63,311 nt of DNA from Candidatus Firestonebacteria bacterium RIFOXYD2_FULL_39_29 (GTDB lineage Bacteria > Oederibacteriota > D2-FULL-39-29). The notes beneath the pieces were generated by a model that did not search any database, was not told the DNA's origin, and was given only the letters and a program-made list of their open reading frames with translations. The stretch's first letter is position 1. Each line of letters begins with the position of its first letter. Below are positions 57,901 through 63,311 of this stretch, one piece after another. Both the position numbers and the translations under genes were made by a program. The stretch is taken from NCBI GenBank assembly GCA_001778375.1, contig MFGV01000086.1, forward strand, positions 1 to 63,311, given 5' to 3'.

Positions 57901-59070
57901 ATGAAAAGGGTTGGACATACACCTAAAAGAAAAAGCAAACCTAGGAAACTCAAGCCTAAAACAGTAAACCATTCACTTTCGATTGGTGATGATAGGGGTC
58001 GTCTTGGTCGGAAAAAAGAAGAGGTTGTATTTCCTGTTGCACCGTCGTTATCAAAAATGCCTAAAAGCTATGGTTTATTCTTTTTGGAGATTAAAAAAAG
58101 AGTTCAGACCGAACGCTTGCGCGTTGTTCTTGCAAGTAACGCTGCCCTTGTTTTAATGTATTGGGATATTGGAAAAGGAATACTTGAAAAACAGAAAGAA
58201 GAGGGGTGGGGCTCTAAAGTTATAGACCGCCTTTCGTCCGATTTAGCAAAAGAATTTCCGGATATGAAAGGTTTTTCTCCTCGGAACCTCAAATATATGC
58301 GTGCTTTTGCAGAAGCCTGGCCGGATAACTCAATTGTGCAAGGGGCACTTGCACAAATAACTTGGTATAATAATATCACTCTATTAGACAAGCTTAAAGA
58401 GTCAAAAACACGGCTTTGGTATGCGCGAAAGGCATTAGAGCATGGTTGGTCCCGTCCGGTTTTGGTCCATCAAATAGAGCTTCATCTTTATGACCGTCAG
58501 GGTAAAACGCTGAATAATTTTGAAATCGCTCTTCCGCCTCTTGATTCTGATATGGCAAATCAGGTTTTTAAAGATCCCTATATTTTTGATTTTCTTGGTA
58601 CCGCCCAACCAAGGCGAGAAGCGGAATTGGAACAGAAGCTGATTGATCACGTACAAAAATTCTTACTGGAGCTTGGTGCTGGTTTTGCTTTTGTAGGTAG
58701 GCAGATGCATCTGGAACTAGGGGATAACGATTTTTACGTGGATCTTTTATTTTATCATCTTAAACTTCGTTGCTATGTTGTGATAGAATTAAAAGCAGGC
58801 GATTTTGAGCCGGGGCATATAAGTCAATTAAATATGTACTTGAATGTGGTTGATGATGTATTGAAGCACAAAGAGGATAGACCAACGATCGGGCTCCTGC
58901 TTGTTAAGCAAAAGAATAAGATGATAGCTGAATATTCTTTGCAGGGTTATTCAAAGCCGATGGGTATTGCGGAGTGGGAAACAAAGATTAAAGAAAGTCT
59001 GCCGAAGGAATTAAAATCGAGTCTTCCCTCGATAGAAGAGCTGGAAGCCGAGTTAAGTAGAAAAAAATAA
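57901..59070 (+). CDS. YhcG/DUF1016 family PD-(D/E)XK nuclease
   Basis: 389 residues. A basic, Lys-rich N-terminus (GHTPKRKSKPRKLKPK) is followed by the N-terminal DUF1016 domain (ASNAALVLMYWDIGKGILEK, FPDMKGFSPRNLKYMRAF) and a PD-(D/E)XK domain with VDLLFYHLKLRCYVVIELKA, giving Asp...Glu-x-Lys. SQLNMYLNVVDD follows. The family is widespread in mobile and defence regions; its function is poorly known. GGGGG (57890-57894) selects this ATG over an upstream GTG. Confidence 0.9.
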   Translation: MKRVGHTPKRKSKPRKLKPKTVNHSLSIGDDRGRLGRKKEEVVFPVAPSLSKMPKSYGLFFLEIKKRVQTERLRVVLASNAALVLMYWDIGKGILEKQKEEGWGSKVIDRLSSDLAKEFPDMKGFSPRNLKYMRAFAEAWPDNSIVQGALAQITWYNNITLLDKLKESKTRLWYARKALEHGWSRPVLVHQIELHLYDRQGKTLNNFEIALPPLDSDMANQVFKDPYIFDFLGTAQPRREAELEQKLIDHVQKFLLELGAGFAFVGRQMHLELGDNDFYVDLLFYHLKLRCYVVIELKAGDFEPGHISQLNMYLNVVDDVLKHKEDRPTIGLLLVKQKNKMIAEYSLQGYSKPMGIAEWETKIKESLPKELKSSLPSIEELEAELSRKK

Positions 59071-59166
59071 CAAAGTGGTATTGTCTGAAAATATATAGAG
59101 CCAAGCTTGCGGAGTCGCTGGCTCCACAAATAAATGTCCTCAGGTGAAATAGAGAGTGTTATGTAG

Positions 59167-59193
59167 AGGGACATAAATGGTAAATATGTCCCT
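59167..59193 (+). promoter_or_regulatory. Inverted repeat hiding a ribosome-binding site
   Basis: AGGGACATA (59167-59175) and TATGTCCCT (59185-59193) are perfect complements, with the ATG at 59177 in the loop and the GAGGG ribosome site in the stem. As RNA it would block initiation; as DNA it could be a repressor site. Confidence 0.55.
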
Positions 59194-59683
59194 GTATGGA
59201 GGGACGCGAAAAAATGAGGGTAGAAAAATTAAAAACAGAACGTTTTATATATTTGAAATTGCAGTACTTGATTGCGATGTAAAAGCAATGAGGAAAATAC
59301 AAATAGAAGCTGAAAAAACTTTGTATAAGTTAGCTGATGCGATAACAAAGGCTTTTGGATTCTTCTTTGATCATCCGTTTGGATTTTATAGTGATTTTGA
59401 AAGAGGAGGAAGTGACTCTAAAATTGGGTTTGAGTTGTTTGCAGATCTGGAGTTGGATGAAGGTCCGTCAAGACCTCATTTTAAAGGCGTTGAAAAAGTT
59501 AAAATAACAGAAGCTTTTAAGACTGTTGGCGACAGAATGTTATTTTTCTTTGATTACGGTGATAACTGGGAATTTTCCATAGAGTTAAAAGAAATAAGAG
59601 ATGGTGAAAATCAGGGTATGAAAACCGCCGTCATAGAAAGCACCGGCACAGCCCCGATACAATATCCACCGTGCGAAAGATAG
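59177..59683 (+). CDS. Plasmid pRiA4b ORF-3-like protein
   Basis: A 168-residue protein of the pRiA4b ORF-3/IS1096 TnpR-like family, often on plasmids and mobile elements. Family blocks: FYIFEIAVLDCD, LYKLADAITKAFGFFFDHPF, then GFY, and MLFFFDYGDNWEFSIELKEI. The end GTAPIQYPPCER matches the conserved GxxPxQYP block and then stops, so the C-terminus is short. Function is unknown. It follows the YhcG gene by about 100 nt and ends the accessory region. Confidence 0.8.
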   Translation: MVNMSLYGGTRKNEGRKIKNRTFYIFEIAVLDCDVKAMRKIQIEAEKTLYKLADAITKAFGFFFDHPFGFYSDFERGGSDSKIGFELFADLELDEGPSRPHFKGVEKVKITEAFKTVGDRMLFFFDYGDNWEFSIELKEIRDGENQGMKTAVIESTGTAPIQYPPCER

Positions 59684-59795
59684 CGGAATAGTTAAATTTC
59701 ACATTCCGGACTCATAACCATGTGAGATATTTATTTAGGGAAAACAAGGGGTCTGTTCCCTGTATTAAAATGCTATATTTAAAAGGAGGGTTTTA

Positions 59796-60851
59796 ATGTT
59801 AAGAAGAAAGTCTAAAATCAATATGAAAGTGTTTTTGTTTGGAGTGTGTGTTTTGTCTAATCTGTGTTTTGGTTTAGATATTTATAAACCGCGAGTAATT
59901 GTTGAATTGGAAGTTGGAGCCGGAGATCATCAGCTAGGAGATGGTGGGGTTGCTGCTGGATGCCTTGTTGCCCCTGGGCTAGTTTATGGGGATAGAAAAG
60001 GAGATCTTTACCTCTTTGATAGCCATAAAAGAAGAATATTGAAATATAATAAAAATGGTAAGTTTCTTCTTGAAATTAAAGGAGCATGTATTGGAATAGG
60101 GATGGATAAAGAAGATAATTTGTATACGCTTGGTGATGGCGCTTTGAAAATATTTAGTCTTATGGTTTTTAATTCAAATGGTCAGAAGGTAAGAGAGCAA
60201 GATTTAACTAATGCTGCAACAGAAAACAGAGCGTTTGTATCCTGGTCTGGGAATGTTTCTATTACTTTGCGCGGGGGAATTTATGATAAAGCTAGTAAAA
60301 TATTTAAATATTATAATAATGGCTATAAGTTTGATTCTAATGGAAAAAATACTGTTAAAATAGAAAATTCTGAAAAAGATATTGCAAAGGAAGATGTAAA
60401 TTTTTATGAAGATGCAAATGGTGACATCTGGGATGCTGTTCTTACTAATAAAGAAAATATAAAGAAAGGGAAAGAAAATGCTAAATTTGGATTACGCAGA
60501 TACAAGAAGGAACATATTGCGAATGGATTAGAAAGAAAGAAATTAGATACAAAAGAAGAAATGAAAGTACCTGTAAAATCAGAGAATATTATAGGTTTTG
60601 ATGGAAAAAATAATGTATATATATACGAAGGCGTTGTAAGAAAATACAGTACAAATGGCGATATTTTAGCAGAAGTTCAGGTACCTAAAAACGTTGACTA
60701 TATTCCCGGATATTATCCAACTATTGATTATTATGGGAATATATATGCTTGTCAGCGGTCAAATGCTGATATAAATGCAGGGGTTGTATATTACAAGTGT
60801 GATCCGTTGAAAACAAAAGTAAAAATTATTTGTTATGAACTACAGAAATAA
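59796..60851 (+). CDS. Secreted protein with propeller-like repeats
   Basis: 351 residues with a signal peptide (MKVFLFGVCVLSNLCFG after a basic start). The mature part has repeated NHL/WD-like blades: DRKGDLYLFDSHKRRILKYN, MDKEDNLYTLGDG, DGKNNVYIYEGVVRKYSTNG and DYYGNIYACQRSNADI. It is AT-rich like the gene at 39692. No catalytic motif is seen; a periplasmic or surface binding role is a guess. AGGAGG precedes the ATG. Confidence 0.7.
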   Translation: MLRRKSKINMKVFLFGVCVLSNLCFGLDIYKPRVIVELEVGAGDHQLGDGGVAAGCLVAPGLVYGDRKGDLYLFDSHKRRILKYNKNGKFLLEIKGACIGIGMDKEDNLYTLGDGALKIFSLMVFNSNGQKVREQDLTNAATENRAFVSWSGNVSITLRGGIYDKASKIFKYYNNGYKFDSNGKNTVKIENSEKDIAKEDVNFYEDANGDIWDAVLTNKENIKKGKENAKFGLRRYKKEHIANGLERKKLDTKEEMKVPVKSENIIGFDGKNNVYIYEGVVRKYSTNGDILAEVQVPKNVDYIPGYYPTIDYYGNIYACQRSNADINAGVVYYKCDPLKTKVKIICYELQK

Positions 60852-60864
60852 GGGAGTATTGAAA

Positions 60865-60909
60865 TGAAGTATTTGTTTAAAAAAATGCTATTTGTATCCT
60901 GTAATTAAT
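60865..60909 (+). pseudogene. Remnant of a lipoprotein signal peptide (14 codons)
   Basis: GGGAG with good spacing precedes MKYLFKKMLFVSCN and a stop: a lipoprotein-like start that ends right after the Cys. It is most likely the front end of a decayed gene downstream of the propeller protein. Confidence 0.35.
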
Positions 60910-60984
60910 AAGAATAAGTGAATTCTATCGAATATCCAGTTTAACATGAAATAAATAGTAATTTTAGAAAAATAGGTATTTTTC

Positions 60985-61455
60985 CTATAAGGTCAACAAC
61001 AACGCAGCTATCGTCTTCGCGTCTATTATTTTCCCTGTTCTTATCATCTTTAAAAGCTCTTTCTTTGTAAAGACTTTTACGGTTATTTCTTCGTCATCGT
61101 CCAGGTTCATGTGGCCGGTTTTCAAGTTTGTGGCTTTGTAAAGGTGCATTTTTTCGTGCAAAAAGCCGGGGGATGAGTAAAACGATAGTATTTTCTTGAT
61201 TTTTCCGGCTTTAAGTCCTGTTTCCTCTTCCAGCTCTCTTTTGGCGCAAATGAAAGGGTTTTCGCCTTTTCCGAGAGTTCCGGCGGGGACTTCCCATGTC
61301 ATCTGATTTATGGCAAATCTTGGCTGTCTTACCATAATAACCTTATCTTTGCTGACAAAAGGGACGATTACGGCGGCACCGGGGTGCTGTACAAAGTCCT
61401 TATTCTGCCATGTGTAGACTTTTATCAATCTCCCAGAAAATCGAAGTTTTTTCAT
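60985..61455 (-). CDS. NUDIX hydrolase (ADP-ribose pyrophosphatase-like)
   Basis: 156 residues. The NUDIX box is complete in GTLGKGENPFICAKRELEEE, then TGL, binding the metals that cleave a nucleoside diphosphate-X bond. WEVPAGTLGKGE and SSPGFLHEKMHLYKA fit ADP-ribose/ADP-sugar pyrophosphatases. The start at 61455 is preferred because a TGGTAAAAT box ends 7 nt before it. It is divergent from mraZ. Confidence 0.88.
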   Translation of the reverse strand: MKKLRFSGRLIKVYTWQNKDFVQHPGAAVIVPFVSKDKVIMVRQPRFAINQMTWEVPAGTLGKGENPFICAKRELEEETGLKAGKIKKILSFYSSPGFLHEKMHLYKATNLKTGHMNLDDDEEITVKVFTKKELLKMIRTGKIIDAKTIAALLLTL

Positions 61456-61462
61456 ACCGGCA

Positions 61463-61491
61463 ATTTTACCAGAAAACCTACAATAAATCAA
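61463..61491 (-). promoter_or_regulatory. Promoter TTGATT-17-TAAAAT, leaderless NUDIX gene
   Basis: On the minus strand TTGATT (61491-61486) and TAAAAT (61468-61463) are 17 nt apart with a TGG extension; the ATG follows after 7 nt. Confidence 0.6.
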
Positions 61492-61498
61492 TAAATAC

Positions 61499-61528
61499 TT
61501 GACAAAATACTGTGGATTACGGTATACT
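61499..61528 (+). promoter_or_regulatory. mraZ promoter TTGACA-18-TATACT
   Basis: TTGACA (61499-61504) and TATACT (61523-61528) are 18 nt apart. Start near 61535 gives a leader of about 33 nt to the mraZ ATG. Confidence 0.7.
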
Positions 61529-61556
61529 TACTGTGGTTGAAAGTGGTTCAAAGTGG
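61512..61556 (+). promoter_or_regulatory. MraZ operator: phased GTGG boxes
   Basis: GTGG occurs at 61512, 61533, 61543 and 61553, so spacings are 21, 10 and 10 nt, placing all boxes on one face of the helix around the promoter. MraZ is known to bind direct TGGGN-type repeats upstream of its own operon; the box here is GTGG followed by TT or AG. Confidence 0.7.
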
Positions 61557-61567
61557 AGGGAAAGCTT

Positions 61568-62020
61568 ATGTTCATGGGAGAATACCAGCATTCGATTGAC
61601 AAAAAGGGCAGAATTATACTGCCTGCCAAGTTTAGGTCTACTTTGGCGGAAAAATACATTGATAAATTCGTAATCACCAGGGGATACGACGACTGTTTGA
61701 GTGTCTTTCCGATTAACGAATGGAAGATTTACGAAACAAATCTGCGTTCACTCTCCCAGAATAATGCTGACACAAGATATTTTCTCAGACTACTCTACGC
61801 TAATGCCACTGAAACCGCGCTCGACAAGCAAGGCAGAATGTTCATACCCTTAGACCTGCGTACAAAAGTCGCAATCGTAAAAGATGTCACCGTCATCGGT
61901 CAGATGAATCTTATGGAGATCTGGTCCAAAGAAAAATGGAATGACTACCTGGCAAAAGGGAAAGACAAACCTTTTGAAAGTGTAGCCCAGAAACTCTTTG
62001 ATCTCGGAATCATGAAATGA
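61568..62020 (+). CDS. mraZ: Transcriptional regulator MraZ
   Basis: A 150-residue SpoVT/AbrB-fold DNA-binding protein with two MraZ repeats: EYQHSIDKKGRIILPAKFRS and TALDKQGRMFIPLDLR. It represses the division and cell-wall (dcw) operon it heads. GGAGGG (61555-61560) supports the ATG at 61568; a GTG at 61553 overlaps that site. It overlaps rsmH by 4 nt. The four GTGG boxes upstream are its likely autoregulatory site. Confidence 0.95.
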   Translation: MFMGEYQHSIDKKGRIILPAKFRSTLAEKYIDKFVITRGYDDCLSVFPINEWKIYETNLRSLSQNNADTRYFLRLLYANATETALDKQGRMFIPLDLRTKVAIVKDVTVIGQMNLMEIWSKEKWNDYLAKGKDKPFESVAQKLFDLGIMK

Positions 62021-62880
62021 AACATGTTTCAGTGCTCCTTGCTGAAACAGTTGAGTTTTTGAAAGTAAGACCGGGCGGCATATATCTGGATGCTACTTTA
62101 GGCGGCGGCGGGCATACGAAAAAGATCCTTGAAACGGAAAAAGACTGCAAGGTAATAGCCCTCGACCGGGACCTGAAGGCAATTGAAATCGCAAAAGAAA
62201 ATCTTAAAGAATTTGAAAACAGAGTATCGTTTTTTAACTTGAATTTTAGAAGGCTCGATGAAGCGCTGGGTGAAACAAAAATTGACGGCGCGCTTTTTGA
62301 CCTCGGGGTTTCCTCTTTTCAACTGGATGACGCCGGGCGCGGGTTTTCCTTCCGCGAAGCAGCGCCTCTTGATATGAGAATGGGAAGTGATGCGAAGTAT
62401 GATGCGGGAGCACTGGTAAATGAACTGCCGCAGGAGGATCTGGAAAAGCTGATCCGGACATTAGGGGAAGAGAACTTTGCGGGAAGGATAGCAAGGGTAA
62501 TAGTAGAAACCAGAAAAGTAAAACGGATTGATACAACGATAGAACTTGCGGAGGCGATAAAAAAAGCGGTGCCTTCGTTTTACCGGCACGGGAAGATTCA
62601 TCCGGCTACAAGGAGTTTTCAGGCGTTAAGAATAACGGTGAATGACGAGCTTGGAGCTTTAAAAGAAGGGCTGGTAAAGGCTTCTGCTTCTTTGACTTCC
62701 GGCGGACGGTTGTGCGTGATCTCCTTTCACTCGATGGAAGACAGGATTGTGAAAGAGTTTGTAAAAGGTGAGTGTACCCTGGAGCCGGTTACTAAAAAGC
62801 CTTTAATACCAAGCGATAGCGAAACGGCGGAAAACAGAAGGAGCCGGAGCGCGAAATTACGGGTGGCCGAGAAAAAATGA
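62017..62880 (+). CDS. rsmH: 16S rRNA (cytosine-1402-N4)-methyltransferase
   Basis: A 287-residue SAM-dependent methyltransferase acting on C1402 in the ribosomal P site. HVSVLLAETVEFL, YLDATLGGGGHTKKIL (SAM motif), FDLGVSSFQLDDAGRGFSF and HPATRSFQALRITVNDEL are family signatures, and the end GGRLCVISFHSMEDRIVKEF is typical. It overlaps mraZ and ftsL by 4 nt each, the standard dcw order. Confidence 0.97.
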   Translation: MKHVSVLLAETVEFLKVRPGGIYLDATLGGGGHTKKILETEKDCKVIALDRDLKAIEIAKENLKEFENRVSFFNLNFRRLDEALGETKIDGALFDLGVSSFQLDDAGRGFSFREAAPLDMRMGSDAKYDAGALVNELPQEDLEKLIRTLGEENFAGRIARVIVETRKVKRIDTTIELAEAIKKAVPSFYRHGKIHPATRSFQALRITVNDELGALKEGLVKASASLTSGGRLCVISFHSMEDRIVKEFVKGECTLEPVTKKPLIPSDSETAENRRSRSAKLRVAEKK

Positions 62881-63182
62881 AGATTATAACGGGCTTACTG
62901 ATAGCAGTTCTTTTCTTTGTCTGGCTAAACCTTGACAATGTTCGCACGGGGTATGAAATAAATAAGCTGGAGAAGAAAAAAGCAGAATTGACGAACTACA
63001 ACAGGATTTTAAACATAGAAATTTCAAAACTAAGGTCCCTTGAGAGAATTGAGAGCGTGGCAAAGAATGAACTTAACCTGACCACGCCGGATAAGTTCGA
63101 AACCCTTGTTCTGGTGCAGAAAGAAGACGAGAAGAAGGGTGTCTTCAATAAGGTGTTTTCTTTTGTGCTGAGCATCTTTTAA
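62877..63182 (+). CDS. ftsL: FtsL-like cell division protein
   Basis: 101 residues: one N-terminal membrane helix (IITGLLIAVLFFVWLNL), then a coiled coil (YEINKLEKKKAELTNYNRIL) and the short periplasmic motif RIESVAKNELNLTTPDKFE, typical of FtsL/DivIC proteins. It would join FtsB and FtsQ at the division site and activate septal wall synthesis. The normal next gene (ftsI) does not follow directly: repeat words and a probable riboswitch come next. Confidence 0.85.
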   Translation: MKIITGLLIAVLFFVWLNLDNVRTGYEINKLEKKKAELTNYNRILNIEISKLRSLERIESVAKNELNLTTPDKFETLVLVQKEDEKKGVFNKVFSFVLSIF

Positions 63183-63185
63183 GGG

Positions 63186-63247
63186 TAAGAAAATTACTAA
63201 GGACTAAGCACTAATAACTAAACAATAACTAAGAATAAAGCACTAAA
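63186..63247. repeat. Inverted-repeat words, 'gcactaa' family, copy F
   Basis: The stretch aattactaaggactaagcac, then taataactaaacaataacta, then agaataaagcactaaattct matches the left arm of copies A and D (2319 and 33208). A mirror arm, if present, is beyond the window. Confidence 0.6.
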
Positions 63248-63250
63248 TTC

Positions 63251-63311
63251 TAGTGTGCCAAGGGAAGCGTATTTGTTTAAGCTGGTGAAAGTCCAGTGCA
63301 GGCAAAGGTAA
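63251..63311 (+). promoter_or_regulatory. Cobalamin riboswitch, 5' part, cut by window end
   Basis: GTGCCAAGGGAAGC followed by GCTGGTGAAAGTCCAGTGCA matches the order and wording of the cobalamin riboswitch core (AGGGAA, then GGTGnAAnTCC, then GC-G). The B12 box and regulated gene lie beyond the window. A spacer of about 14 nt between the two blocks is longer than usual. Confidence 0.55.

Noticed and set aside
59091-59125. Terminator after the YhcG gene
   Set aside because: GAGCCA/TGGCTC can pair, but the loop is long and no T-run follows; evidence is too weak for a separate call.
1-63311. CRISPR array
   Set aside because: The repeated words in gaps are degenerate, mirrored and not evenly spaced with unique spacers; no cas gene is present.
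1-63311. tRNA genes or rRNA genes
   Set aside because: I saw no cloverleaf with a proper T-arm and acceptor end and no rRNA signature; GGTTCAT in the structured repeats is not part of a tRNA fold.
1-63311. Intact insertion sequence or transposase
   Set aside because: No transposase, TnpB or integrase frame is present; the repeats are non-coding and only resemble non-autonomous elements.

Overview
The window is a compact chromosomal segment of an uncultivated-looking diderm bacterium of moderate to low GC. It encodes LPS core synthesis (WaaA, a DUF374 acyltransferase), PorV-type and small beta-barrel outer-membrane proteins, lipoproteins, type IV pilus motor genes, a class A RNase P RNA and the start of a dcw cluster (mraZ-rsmH-ftsL). 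Genes are mostly on the + strand, with short gaps and many 4-nt stop/start overlaps. I cannot assign a phylum from the sequence alone; gene content would fit one of the candidate phyla around Omnitrophota, Elusimicrobiota or Firestonebacteria (inference).

Layout: 0.2-10.1 kb holds rsfS-argS, a DUF401 permease, a Gfo/Idh oxidoreductase, a DJ-1 protein overlapping a D-threonine-aldolase-like PLP enzyme, a DUF3307 membrane protein and tandem M42 aminopeptidases. 10.3-15.6 kb holds a PorV-like protein overlapping a corrinoid-activator-like ferredoxin, an M16 protease lipoprotein and a convergent beta-barrel gene. 15.9-29.7 kb looks like one long operon: inactive M16 subunit, rpoN, an EIIA of the Ntr/fructose type, hprK, a membrane-anchored YvcK relative, a mannose-family PTS (IIA, IIB, IIC, IID) with a GH57 glucanotransferase inside it, HPr, EI, DUF374 and waaA. 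It would couple sugar phosphorylation, sigma-54 transcription and glycan turnover. 29.8-41 kb is mixed: a GT-C glycosyltransferase, a thymidylate-synthase-like enzyme, ybaB, a UroD-family protein, queF, hisC, two tiny paralogous membrane proteins and lipoproteins. 40.9-46.4 kb carries nrdR, pilB-pilT-pilC and a polyprenyl synthase. 46.5-51.8 kb carries an aminotransferase, tatA, transaldolase, a zinc-ribbon coiled-coil protein, rnpB and bipA. 52.2-59.7 kb is accessory: a KaiC/solute-binding/AraC fusion, a broken methyltransferase, an AbiE pair, a ribbon-helix-helix/PIN pair, a YhcG-type nuclease and a pRiA4b ORF-3-like protein. The window ends in mraZ-rsmH-ftsL followed by the start of a probable cobalamin riboswitch.

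Three signals stand out. First, the 734-residue cytoplasmic fusion of a KaiC-like ATPase, an ABC-type sugar-binding domain and an AraC DNA-binding domain, driven by a consensus promoter, looks like a one-protein sensor-regulator. Second, intergenic gaps are filled with families of inverted repeats built from re-used words. One family folds as a closing stem plus two hairpins capped by GNRA loops, with compensatory changes between copies. Third, at least five genes have a -10 hexamer ending 6-7 nt before the start codon, which points to leaderless transcripts.
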